A program made the position numbers and the translations under genes. The notes under the pieces were generated by a model that saw only the letters and a program-made list of their open reading frames with translations, did no database searches and was not told the origin of the DNA. A stretch of DNA of 64,000 nucleotides from Chlamydoabsidia padenii (Eukaryota; Mucoromycota; Mucoromycetes; Mucorales; Cunninghamellaceae), in the NCBI GenBank assembly GCA_025330725.1, contig JAIWND010000011.1:1-64000 (forward strand), read 5' to 3'. Below, one piece after another: positions 44,621 through 55,195 of the stretch (position 1 is its first letter; each line of letters starts with the position of its first letter).

Positions 44621-46699
44621 CTACTCTTTTAAAAGGATGCGGTCCAACGTAAAGTGAAAAATTATTAGTACAACCTGACTTGTCTTGGTAATGGTCAATC
44701 CCGATATGGAACCCATCTTAGTTTTTAATGGCACTCGCATCGCCTCACATCTCTATAGTACGTAGCTAAACATAGTACATATAGGATTGTTTTTTTTAAT
44801 AAACTATATTTAATCAATTAAGGAATAAAAACATTATACTACTTTAATTTTGTTGTAGTGGTGGTTATATAAATAAAGATTGTATGAATACTGAGTCAAA
44901 GGTGTGGGTCAAGTTTATTAGATAAAAATGAGAGAGAGAAGAAAACAGTAATACAAAAACTGCTCCCCGGATATAACAACAGGGCTGCAGGCAGAGGGAC
45001 TGCTCTAGAATAATTTTATCCGAGCTGAGTATTCCAGCATGTAGCACAATTGTTACTAAATGCCTGTTAGAATACGACAAATTTGACGTGTGATAATTTA
45101 GGAATCATAAAAGATAGATAGTGTCTACTTAGCAAATAGCGTCTTGTTTAAAAATGTGATGGATGATCTTAAAGTATACTGTAATTTCAAAAAGTAATGG
45201 AACAACTATCAGGTGCGACAAGGTCAGATATATATGTATTATGACAATGCTGCCATTGTTGACCAATGTATTTGTGGAAGTAAATACTTTTCGCTAGCGG
45301 ATTCGTGATTTGCAAACGTTTGTTACAAAATGGAAACATTTTTATTTGAAATGGACGACATTTTATCCAACGGTGACAATATCCCACTTTTATCAACATC
45401 ATGGAAGCAAGTATATATGCAATAAATATTTATTACAAATTTACGGTGATTCTATACTATTAAGGCTATACTATCAAGACTACACTATTCAATACAAATC
45501 AATTTAGCAAACAAGACCAAATACCTTCCATCCATGTTACCTTGAAAAAGCAAATCGTGCAGTTAAGATCACCATAACCGAGATCAGTAATGATGATACT
45601 GATAATAGTGGTGACAATCCTGATGCTGATGCCCGACCATTTCCTATTGATAATGGTGACGATGATGAAGACAAAGACCCTAATCTACCACGATACTTTG
45701 CCATTGTATACATACCAATTACCATTGTTTTCCAGAAGACGTACTGTTTTTCAGGGGTCCCACCATTGGCCTTCAATACCACGGTTCGTTTTTGAGTATT
45801 CCAGTCAGCTATATAGGAGGTGATCCAAGTTTATACCAAGGAAGTTTAACCCTGGTAACCATACCAAGAGCAGAAAGTCAACAGCAACTAAGTATATTAC
45901 CAGAATTTACGCTTGATGTCACATCCCAGTAATCGTCCTTGTTTTTTAAAAATAGGAAGATATACGTTTTGGGTGAACACAACTTTCTAGATGTGTGTCG
46001 GAATCCTCCCCAGATGGGTAATGGGGGTCAAAGCGTTCTAAGACAAAGGAGGAAACGGAAGCCGGAACAGGAACAGGAACAGAAGACATGGCAATGGTTA
46101 GAGAACAAGATTTAATAAAGGTTATATCAAAGAAAGAAAAGAGTTGTCAGGATGCAGATCAAATAGAATGAGGAAAAGGTGGGGTATTTATACTAATTCT
46201 ACGATCTAATAATAAGGTTGATGGAAAGTTCAAGATGGAAGTAATAGGTCAAGTGGTCGTGGCGCAGGTGGATGACCATTACAGATCGTTTCATGTTTAA
46301 ATGGAAGTGTTTCAGGAAGGTTAATTAATCAGGTGGTCCAAGCGCAGTAATAAGAAGGTAATTAGATCATGTGGTACAATGAGAAGTAAATCGGATCAAG
46401 TGATTAAGGTTTGACAGATGTCTTGATTTGTATTTGGCGAGATATTTATCTGTGGTGTGAGAGAGTGTATTGAGCTAGGGAATGTTATGTTTTCTTTCTT
46501 TTTCTTCTTCGTTTTATTAACTAGGGTTTGTATATAGTTGAGGTTCATTTGATGATATTTAAATGATATAGATGGCCAGTCTATTTATCGGAATCATCAA
46601 TAAATGTGAATTCATGCAAACATATCAAGCGGAACTTAAATTGAAAGACCGCTTTCTCTCTTTTATTCTACTACCCATTATTTCATGATACGACATTCC
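44621..46699. other. intergenic region right of the satellite array
   Basis: Mostly unique AT-rich sequence. The stretch 45506-45768 is open and carries copy B of the duplicated exon. No complete gene is seen. Confidence 0.4.
45506..45815 (+). pseudogene. coding-exon relic containing copy B of the 135-bp repeat
   Basis: After a TTTAG that could be a 3' splice site, one frame stays open for about 95 codons. It contains an acidic, Asp-rich run (NDDTDNSGDNPDADA, then DDDEDKDP) followed by LPRYFAIVYIPITIVFQKTY and ends at a TGA shared with copy A. I see no upstream exons that complete a gene. The 135-bp part, 45681-45815, matches 37987-38121. The family is unknown. Confidence 0.45.
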
Positions 46700-47019
46700 G
46701 TTTGATATGCCAGAAGTGGAGGTTCCGCCCAAGATCGATGGATTTGCGACCAGGTTGAACAACAAGCTACCGTCCGGATCCAGAAGCTCAGGCGACAGAT
46801 GCATTCAGCCAGACCTGGCCACAGACGGGTCTTTATCTGAACCCTCCTTGGAAGATACCACCTCAAGTCATTCAGAAACTTCGTCAAGACAAGGTCAAGA
46901 GAGCATTGGTGATCTCCCCTCTTTGGCCGACACAATTTTGGTGGCCTCAACTGATAGCACAGGCTCTGGGTCCTCCATTGAAACTGCATCTCTCCAAGCG
47001 CAAGCATTTGGCCGTCTAG
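46700..47019 (+). pseudogene. DIRS-type pol fragment: end of reverse transcriptase / RNase H
   Basis: Pieces in two frames reproduce the end of a DIRS-like Pol: KIDGFATRLNNKLPS, then after a frame break YRPDPEAQATDAFSQTW, then LYLNPPWKIPPQVIQKLRQD and ALVISPLWPTQFWWPQL, closing at a TAG at 47017. The DxFATRLN...LP and PDP-x-A-x-x-TDAFS...W signatures are those of the RNase H segment that follows the RT in DIRS elements. The 5' part of pol is absent. Confidence 0.75.
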
Positions 47020-47630
47020 ATGTTATCAGGAAGTACTATGAAACAGCGGGTATGCCAACAGAGGCCACGTACTTGATGACAAAAAATGTCCGTCAATCTA
47101 CTCGGATTCGTATGATCTGCAATGGCGATCTTGGGTGAAATGGTGCCTCAAACAGGTTCCTCAGGTCCACCCATTGGAGTATAATCCGATAAAGGTTGTG
47201 TCATGGCTATCAACACAACAACACTTGGCAGTCAGCTCTCTTCGGGGCAGTCGATCTGGTCTCTCGTCGGTTTTCAATGTAATCCACCCCGATAAGATTC
47301 CTCTGGGGGAACATCCAATGATCAAGAACTTGCTCCAAGCTCACCGCCGACTACCTCGAGCTTTACCTACTAGTCAAGATGGAACGTGGGATGTGATGGT
47401 ACTACTTAACCATGTGGAATCTTGGGGACCGACCGAAAATCTTTCACTTACTAAATTACAAGATAAGGTGGTGGTGCTTCTCTGTGTGGCGACGATGTGG
47501 CGACCTCGATCCGATATTGGTAGACTTCAATATCGGGACGTCCAATGGATACAAGATGAACATGATCGGCGGATCATCGTGGGAGTTACTTTGGTGGTAA
47601 GGGAACCAAAAGAAGCGGATTGGAAATTTT
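47020..47630 (+). pseudogene. DIRS-type tyrosine recombinase, frameshifted and truncated
   Basis: N-terminal SAM-like part: ATYLMTKNVRQSTRIR, then a one-base frame loss near 47112, then YDLQWRSWVKWCLKQVPQVH, KVVSWLSTQQHLAVSSLRG and GEHPMIKNLLQAHRRLPRA. The catalytic core starts at LLCVATMWRPRSDIGRLQY, which holds the first catalytic Arg. Homology stops at about 47630 (after EADWK), before the HxxR and Tyr motifs. The recombinase would integrate the circular element DNA; this copy cannot. It overlaps the end of the pol fragment, as in intact DIRS elements. Confidence 0.8.
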
Positions 47631-47852
47631 TTTTTTTCGTGCCTGAAGTATGTAGGGTAGGGAAGAACACAAAAATAAACGAGAACTGTTATTACCCTTT
47701 ATTTTTATGTTGTTAAAGAATGAATAATAAAAAGTGATTCGAACATAATAGAGGAGACAAACTACGGTATATTATGAAGATAACTCTCACATTTTAAAAA
47801 GTGTACGAAATGGATAAAAATTGAATTTTGATAAAAATAAAAAAAAGTTGAA

Positions 47853-48500
47853 ATGGACAATAATATAGATTTTGAGGATATAATTTATGACGATTTATTT
47901 TTAAAAAATATAAAACGTATGTTTATAATGAAAAAAATGGAACAATATGATATAAAAAAAATAAATATAGAATTTGATGAGATTACAAAATCTTTTAAAA
48001 TTAATATTATGAAAAATAAAACAGATATTTATTATATCGACTATAAAATAAAAAGAAGAAAGAAAAAACAAAAATACAAAGATAATATTAAAAAAAGAAG
48101 ATTATTAGATGATGAGAATATCAACAAAGGAAATACAAAGACATATGACAATTCATCTGAATATAATATTGATAACAATATTAATTCTCCTCCTTGCCAT
48201 ATATCTGAACAATTAGATTTTATAAATAAAGATAAAGAAGATAAAAAAAACACTATTACAAATATAAATTATGATAATAAAAAAGTTGTAAGTATAAATA
48301 AGAATAAAAATATTGATAAAGAAACATCTAAAAGTGATTATAAAAATGATGAGTTATGTGAAAAATTATATAGATATATAAAACTTTTTATAAAAGTGAA
48401 TAATATAAGTAATTGTAAAAATAATATTTATGTAAAAGATATTTTAAAAGAAATAGAAGATATATTTAAAAATTATGGAATGTTAAAAAAAATTGCATGA
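47853..48500 (+). CDS. extremely AT-rich, lysine/asparagine-rich ORF, probably foreign
   Basis: A continuous 215-codon frame opens at an ATG at 47853 and ends at a TGA at 48498-48500. By eye its base composition is about 80-85% A+T, far above the genes around it. Codons are almost all A/T-ending (AAT, AAA, ATA, GAT, TAT). The product is rich in Lys, Asn, Ile and Asp, with a basic patch KIKRRKKKQKYK and a C-terminal helical stretch (LYRYIKLFIKVNNIS, then VKDILKEIEDIFKNYG). I recognise no domain. AAAATTGA occurs at 47817-47824, about 30 nt before the ATG; that octamer is the early promoter motif of mimiviruses, but in such AT-rich DNA it can also occur by chance. There are no introns. Possible sources are a nucleocytoplasmic large DNA virus, a linear cytoplasmic plasmid, a microsporidian, or AT-rich endobacteria. 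It lies between two DIRS fragments. Confidence 0.6.
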   Translation: MDNNIDFEDIIYDDLFLKNIKRMFIMKKMEQYDIKKINIEFDEITKSFKINIMKNKTDIYYIDYKIKRRKKKQKYKDNIKKRRLLDDENINKGNTKTYDNSSEYNIDNNINSPPCHISEQLDFINKDKEDKKNTITNINYDNKKVVSINKNKNIDKETSKSDYKNDELCEKLYRYIKLFIKVNNISNCKNNIYVKDILKEIEDIFKNYGMLKKIA

Positions 48501-48790
48501 GATGGATAATAATTTAAAATCTGAGACCTATCATCATATTTAGATCAAACTACTGCTGCTTATATAGGCGTTGATAAATTTCTAACTGGCTGAAACAGCA
48601 CCAATGGAAAGATGCATAGATCCCATAGATCTGACTGCTGTTCCTCTTCGTTGAAGGAAAACTTTTTAATTGGTAAAAGATTGTACCAAAGATCTTAATT
48701 GTAAAGAAGAAAAGAAGTAGAATTTAATAGGTTTGATTTCATATCATCGATTACTAAACGCGATCGTATCTTGAAAGGTCTCCTGACTCC

Positions 48791-49371
48791 TTGTCGTATC
48801 ATGCAAAATTCAATTAATAAAAGATAAAGCCCGCCCCGAAGCATCATGCCTCGATGCGGGATTTAAAATAAAAAAGAGATCGACGATCGACACAGTCAGT
48901 CTGTCTCCGATCGGACGAACAAAAACTCACACGTTAAATGATTATAAAAAGATAAACATCATGATCTATTCATATGGCATGATATGATCATGAAAGTAAT
49001 AATGGAACGGTCATTTAACAAAGAGAAAAAAAAAAGAAAAAAGAAAAAGAACGTTCTGTCATGCGGGGTTCAATACAAACACCGTATCACACCATTACAA
49101 GACAGAACGATTCTGCCCATGATACATCACATCAAAAGAAACTTTCCATCGTAGCTTCATGATCAATTAATGATTGAAATTGGTCCTTACTACTCGTCCC
49201 ATAAAATCACATACATGTATAAATAGCTCTCTTCTCCCGTCAACATATTTTTCTTCATCTACTTTTTTACTCTTCATAAATAAAGGCTAGGAAGGATTCT
49301 CACTGTACTTGTCTTTATTTTTTATTTTATATACATCCATTTTTATTCTACAAAAACCTATATTTTACACT
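48791..49371 (+). repeat. left inverted terminal repeat of the DIRS element
   Basis: About 581 bp, inverted relative to 50392-50971. It contains GATGCGGGATTTAAAAT at about 48857 and a hairpin-prone GATCGACGATCGA. Confidence 0.9.
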
Positions 49372-50149
49372 CCTTTTTTTCTGGGAGCGGAAGTTAAATC
49401 ATCATTACTCATGCTACCTTAAGTATGTGAGACTTTATTTGAGGGTCAGATTCTTTATTTCTAGTCGTCAAGTTTCATAGAAGCTAATTTCACAGTTGGG
49501 TAGTAATGCCTGATACGACAGCGCCCTTATTGAATCATGCAAATCGTTGTCCTTTGGCGACGTTGGCGGTGTTTCTGGCTCGTACTTGTAGTATCACGAT
49601 ATATTAGGATGATGAAAGAACAAGAATGTCAATAAAGAACATCATGTATTCATAATGAAGTAAAAGAACAATGATAGTGAAGAAGGATTAATCCATGCGT
49701 ACTCAATGATGATCTCAGGTAGGTGCACGGATCAAGGGGTGATCGGGGCTTTAATAATTATGATGGAGATCTTAAACGTAGAGTAAAACCCATCATAATA
49801 ATCCAAATCCTGATCTGAAGCCAGACTCCTTTAATACATGGTTTTACTTCACTAGAAACATATAGGAAAAGAAAAGAAAGATATTTCTTCTGTCTAAAGT
49901 GATCATCAAGGTGAATGATTCAGAATAGAGAGAACCCCTTCCTAATGTAGCCCATGTCCAATACTTCGTTATAAAAGTAGATCCGTCATAGTTTATTATA
50001 AAAATAGTACTTCTTTTTATTATTATTAGTAATAAACTGTACAACAGTCTTATCGTATTTCATTCTGACTATAACTACAACAACCATAATACAACAGTAC
50101 TCAAAGGTACCGATCTGTCTTGGGTGATGATCGTTCGTTACTGCTAACT

Positions 50150-50398
50150 TAAGTCAACCATGACACCAAGTCTTCTGGCTCAATAGCTCCAAAGACTTTG
50201 GCACAAAGATTGACAAGCATCATGAAGGTGGCAGGTATCAAGCAGAATTTCAAAGCACACTCTATTCGGTCCGCCAGCAGCACAACAGCATTTCAACAAG
50301 GTATCGATGTCAACTCCATTAAAATTCGCGCAAACTGGGCGCTTTCTTCAGATACATTTGAACGGTATTATCTTAAACTCAATAATCAACTAGTGTAA
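50150..50398 (+). pseudogene. C-terminal remnant of a DIRS tyrosine recombinase
   Basis: The frame reads LTSIMKVAGIKQNFKAHSIR, then SASSTTAFQQGIDVNSIKIR, WALSSDTFERYYLK and a TAA at 50396-50398. HSIR matches the HxxR motif, W follows, and the tyrosine in FERYY is the nucleophile. The N-terminal part and first catalytic Arg are missing. This is a different fragment from 47020-47630: it lies inside its own terminal repeats. Confidence 0.85.
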
Positions 50399-50971
50399 AA
50401 TATGGGTTTTTGTAGAATGAAAATGGATGTATGTAAAATAAAATAAAGACAAGTACGGTGAGAATCCTTCCTAGCCTTTATTTGTCAAGAGTAAAAGTAG
50501 ATGAAGAAAAATATGTTAACGGGAGAAGAGAACTATTTATACATGTATGTGATTTTATGGGACGAGTAGTAAGGACCAATTGCAATCATTAATTGATCAT
50601 GAAGTTACGATGGAAAGTTTCTTTTGATGTGATGTATCATGGAAAGAATCGTTCTGTCTTGTAATGGTGTGATACGGTGTTTGTATTGAAACCCCGCATG
50701 ACAGAACGTTCTTTTTCTTTTTTCTTTTTTTTTTTTCTCTTTGTTAAATGACCGTTCCATTATTACTTTCATGATCATATCATACCATATGAATAGATCA
50801 TGATGTTTCTCTTTCTATAATCATTTAACTTGTGAGTTTTTGTTCATACGATCGGAGACAGACTGACTGTGTCGATCGTCGATCTCTTTTATATTTTAAA
50901 TCCCGCTTCGAGGCATGATGCTTCGGGGCGGGCTTTATCTTTTATTAATTGAATTTTGCATGATACGACAA
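50392..50971 (-). repeat. right inverted terminal repeat of the DIRS element
   Basis: About 580 bp, inverted relative to 48791-49371. Its inner edge overlaps the stop codon of the recombinase remnant. Confidence 0.9.
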
Positions 50972-51080
50972 CTAGTAAAGGCGGATGATATTATGACAAA
51001 AGTGTTCTTGAGCCTCGGAGAAGAAACCACATCTGAGTGGGAGTGAAAGCATCGACTACCGTGGTAGGTACGAGCCACAA

Positions 51081-51302
51081 CAGAGATGATGCTGGAGCGA
51101 AGACGAAGATGTGGTTAAGCCCTCCCATAGTCAAAATATAGATTTTGTTCACCCTCCCCTGATTCCCTTCAAGAACCCCAGGATTAAAAGGATATAAGGG
51201 AAGAAAACGGGGTTTATTAGAAAAATTAAATTAAATAGAAAAATAATGCGCGGCTTGAAAGACCTTAACCACATCTTCGTCTTTGCTGCAGCATCATCTC
51301 TG
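51081..51302. mobile_element. MITE-like 222-bp element with 39-bp terminal inverted repeats
   Basis: CAGAGATGATGCTG at 51081 begins a 39-bp arm ending GTGGTTAAG at 51119. The reverse complement, with two mismatches, occupies 51264-51302. The interior has no coding capacity. I see no convincing target-site duplication, so the exact ends are tentative. Confidence 0.7.
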
Positions 51303-53182
51303 GTGTGTATTTGTGGGCGGCGTTACACTATGTTGATTCAAATGATGTAGAAAGATCTCAGACCTCATCCTCATAATCTTTTTTTTTTTTTTGTGTGCTT
51401 TTAGTCCACTGCCAACATCAACATCTCCAACAAGAACACAGCAACAGCAACAGCAGCAAAAGTAACTACACCCATTGGGGATAACCCTGGGGGGTAGGTA
51501 TTTTAGCTGTCCAGCTAATTTTGGTTGCACGGGCATAAAAAAAGCATGAATTTTACTTATATAGGTGTTATCCATCGTGATACATAAATCATTTATGATA
51601 GAAACACCTTCATTGATAACGTATTTATATTGACCAGCAAACATATGATAAAACAAGACTTTACTGACATAAGATTAAATATAACACTATATCTATAATA
51701 AAACCAACCTAAAACTAATCTACAAGACATCATATTTTGATCTTGCTGGACCAATGATTGATTTGACATTCATATATATCCCCAGTTGTAATCAAGAGGT
51801 GTACCATCGTCGCATTTGACCACCCAATCCACCCTCGACATCCAACGCCTTTGCGATAGCATTATTCTTCTTTTTAACCAAAGCCTATTGCGTTCTATTC
51901 AGAGAACGTCATCCTTTTCCCCAGTTTGTTGTATCAGCCAAAAAAGAGATCCATCCATGTTCAATTGATAGGCATCGATTTTACATCAACATAAATTGAA
52001 AGACATTAGTATTAGAGCCTTGGGTAAGGTAAATGTCCTAGAAGAAAGAGACAGTATACAATACTGTGATTATAGAGTCTGTTATGGACGGGATTTAATA
52101 TAGATTTATTGAGAGAGAGAAGTCTTAATAATAACAACCAGGGTGACTGATATATCTAATAAAACATGTGTAATATCTCAGACACGACAAATACTACCCC
52201 TTTCTCTTCGTGCCTTTCTTTTACCTTTGCCGTGTTGATTCAGTTTGGATGATTTCCAAAAGAGCCCCATTACTACCATAGAGTCAGTTGCTTTGTCACC
52301 TCTTTTTGTTTATTTTCATCATTCAATTGTTATAACAAATGGGAGTTCTCTGTTGAAGAGGACCAAGTTGAATGTCTTTGGAATGGGAAGACAAAGAAGA
52401 AGGAAATGCTTTTTCGCGATTATTAAAATCCCGCCATGTCGCCAACTTTAAAATTCCTCCTTTCTTTCCTTTTCTTTCCTCTTTTTTGTTTTTTCTGTTC
52501 AAACTCTCATCTACACAAACCTCCCCTTTAAACAAACTCCCTTCAAGAATCTGTACTTGACAGACAAGTTGTCCCAGGCACTCATTCCTATTGCTGGCCT
52601 TGATTACAAGATGGATTCATTCGCACACAAAAGTATTCCATGAATCATCTAATGGCTGTCTATATGAAAACCCTGTTTGTGGTGGATGTAATCCCATGGC
52701 TTCCTCCCTCTTACTGTGATTCCAGTCATAAAGGCAAGTCAATGCATCTTGAATGATACTCTGCCAAAGTTGTTACTGTTTTATACTTTAACTGAATTGT
52801 TAATTCATTATTTACACTAGGTTTATGCTCCCTCTTTGCCTCTGATATGTGAAGTCTCCTGTTGATAATCAAATGGTCAAGTTGGCAGATTTGTGAGTAT
52901 GGATGCCTTGTGTAGAATAGCAACTTGGTCTAGTCTTGTTGTCGTGGCAGGACGTAGGCGACATCGTGTCCTGTCCCACACCTGGATCTGTTAGCGAATG
53001 GGTTGTGCTAGTAAAGCGGGATGTCTGGTATGTTGAAGCATTATTGCGGATCTACCTGGTTTCGGGCTTGTTGCATTGGCCACCAGTTACGGCGCTTCAT
53101 TTGATTCTTGGGGATGGAACATGACATGCAATGTTTATGGGTACTTTATTGTAAGTAAAGAAAACAACAACATGAAAAGACA
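51303..53182. other. intergenic region with a promoter-like segment
   Basis: TTAAAATCCCGCC at about 52423 is followed by a CT-rich, leader-like stretch (52455-52560), as if a gene should begin near 52560. The frames there (for example LTDKLSQALIPIAGLDYK) close within 20 codons. This may be the promoter of a degraded gene. Confidence 0.4.
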
Positions 53183-53785
53183 ATGTTACTAATCACACTT
53201 CTTGTTCTTATTGCAGGCTTGTCTCCATGTATTGTAACTTGCCTTCCATGTTTGTTATCTCTGGTGTTTCGTGATCCCTCTCTGTTTCTAATACGTGAAG
53301 TAAGTAAAGATGAAGAAAAAAAAACAAGAAAAGACAAGATTATTAATCACATTTCTTCTGGTTGTAGACTTTGGCTTCTTGTTGGTTGTTGCATACTTGT
53401 TTTATATAATATGGGAAGGAACGGCGTGAATGACAAGATCATTGCCAACACCTACTTCGAACGACGACGATGGACTAGATTTCCAACTTTTGCAACGGAA
53501 GCACATCAATGGATGAAAAGATACGAATCTCTGGAGGAATTCTTTGGCTACATTCGTGTGGAAATGGTGGAAGAACTACAAGCTGTGTTGGAAGGGCAAG
53601 CTTTTAGTTGGTATACTCGGTTACAACGTACTATCAAGAAGGACTTGGTAGCACTGAAAGGCAAATACTTACATCAATATAGTGGAACCTCAAATCATGT
53701 TATAGCGGCTGTTGACGAACTCAAGTTAATCAAGCAAGAAAAAATGACAATTGGTGAACTGGCTTCTTTTATATTTTTACAGTAG
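53183..53785 (+). pseudogene. Gag-like fragment of an LTR retrotransposon
   Basis: The second half of this 200-codon frame reads like a retrotransposon Gag: FFGYIRVEMVEELQAVLEGQ, AFSWYTRLQRTIKKDLVAL and KGKYLHQYSG. The pattern of A-x-x-W-Y...L then a basic helix and F/L-x-x-Y is typical of the Ty3/gypsy Gag core. No zinc knuckle, protease or LTR is visible nearby. The first half includes an apparent unspliced intron (about 53299-53368) similar in sequence to another intron-like stretch at about 53152-53216. It differs from the Gag of the intact gypsy element. Confidence 0.55.
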
Positions 53786-54417
53786 TTTTTATTATTTTGT
53801 CATATTGTATTGTTTATTATCTCTTACCCCTCCATAGACCATCTACTATAAATATCTATATAATCTTATTAAATCAACTACGTATCTTATTCACTACCCT
53901 TTACTGCCTTATAACTTGACAGGACTAATGAACTTTTGACGTACAGCTAATTACCCAATTACATTATACGGTTGTTTGCGTATGGATTTGAAAGGGGCGG
54001 TTTTTCAATTAATAAATATGTACAATAATCTTGATGCATCTACATGTCTTCACTCCACCTGCATGTCTTGATTTTATCTATATGTCTTCTATTCATCTAT
54101 GTGTAATATATGTGTTCCTACTGTCTATATATATTGCTACTATCTTTACCGCCTGCGTTGACCTGTATTGCAATGTATCGATCGGTGTCACCATTGTTTA
54201 TATGTACGCCTTTGTGACACCAGTATTGGATCTATATAATTTCAACATTGCGATATTGACCTGTGGCCACCTATAATTACTATGTCCATCTATATAGAGA
54301 AAAGTCGATTTGGGATGACAAAATAGTATCGAGGTCGTTTGCATGAATTTTGGGATATGAAAGAGTATTTGTCTAGTTTCTCTCCGTACTTTTTTTTCTT
54401 TTTCTTACAAATAACAG

Positions 54418-54550
54418 GTAAAAGTCATCGCAAGTCTGGACTGGCCGACACAAGGGTTTTGGAGCTTGGCTGATGTTGGCAATATGCTGTAGTGTTTACA
54501 TCGCCACTTTAATCATTAGCATCTGTTGATAATTAAGCGAGTAGTGCTCT
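54418..54550 (+). repeat. dispersed repeat, copy 2
   Basis: Same orientation as copy 1, with the GCCACTTTAATCATTAGCAT core at 54503-54522. Confidence 0.7.
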
Positions 54551-55019
54551 TACATATCATATACGGGGTTTTGCTGTACAGTAAAAATAACGGTGCCCCA
54601 CTGGGCGTACCGTCTTATTCATCGACACTACAATTACCGTCGTTCTTGTTTTATTTATTGTTGATACAAGGAGTTCCATGGTGGTTGCCGAATCATTTTA
54701 AAAACTTTGCATTTGGGGGGTATGGCGAGTGTCGAAGTTTTGTTGTATAGGGTCGTATCAGTGCGCAATGTTTTTTTCCAGCTACAAACTCCAATCGATT
54801 TGAGGAACCCAAAGGACAATACCGGCCATATTTGCTGATGGATTGTTCTAACACGGTAATAGATGAAGAAAAGTTTCTATGCATGTTAAAAGCATATTTA
54901 TTTTAAAATCCCGCCTAATTGCTTCAAAATAACAAACCCTTTCCCCTAAAAATCACGTAAATTGAACTCCCGACAGGCTTTGAAAGAACAAACTTATTGC
55001 GAACCCCGCTTGAATCTTA

Positions 55020-55195
55020 AGAGAGCTCTACTGCCTCAATGGACAAGTGATGCTAATGATTAAAGTGGCGATGTATACATTATAGCCTATTTCCAACAAA
55101 GTTTACATAATGGCCAATATACCAAGTCCACTGTATGGAGCAGTATAGCCTCAAGATCGTTTGAACCTGACTTTTGTGGAAAAAAAAAGAAAAGG
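55020..55195 (-). repeat. dispersed repeat, copy 3 (inverted)
   Basis: The core is at 55049-55069 on the opposite strand. With copy 2 it forms an inverted pair about 500 nt apart; it could be one fold-back element. Confidence 0.7.

Larger units (their letters stand above)
48791..50971 (+). mobile_element. deleted DIRS-like element with long inverted terminal repeats
   Basis: Two arms of about 580 bp (48791-49371 and 50392-50971) are inverted copies with only scattered differences. Both ends read TTGTCGTATCATGC. The 1.0-kb interior keeps only the C-terminal part of a tyrosine recombinase next to the right arm, its usual place in DIRS elements. Gag, RT and RNase H are missing. At 49511-49544 the interior has TGATACGACA and ATCATGCAAAT, echoing the element ends like a DIRS internal complementary region. 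The element is non-autonomous; mobility would need another copy. Confidence 0.9.

Noticed and set aside
47853..48500. Mitochondrial DNA insertion as the source of the AT-rich ORF
   Set aside because: The product resembles no fungal mitochondrial gene, and the ORF lacks the ribosomal-protein, endonuclease or respiratory motifs expected; not strictly excluded.
47020..50398. A single recombinase gene interrupted by an insertion
   Set aside because: The two recombinase pieces do not abut in protein coordinates, and the second lies inside its own inverted repeats in the normal DIRS position, so they are separate copies.
54031..54276. 81-codon hydrophobic ORF
   Set aside because: Low-complexity translation of TATATG/CATC-rich DNA, with no start context or homologous motif.
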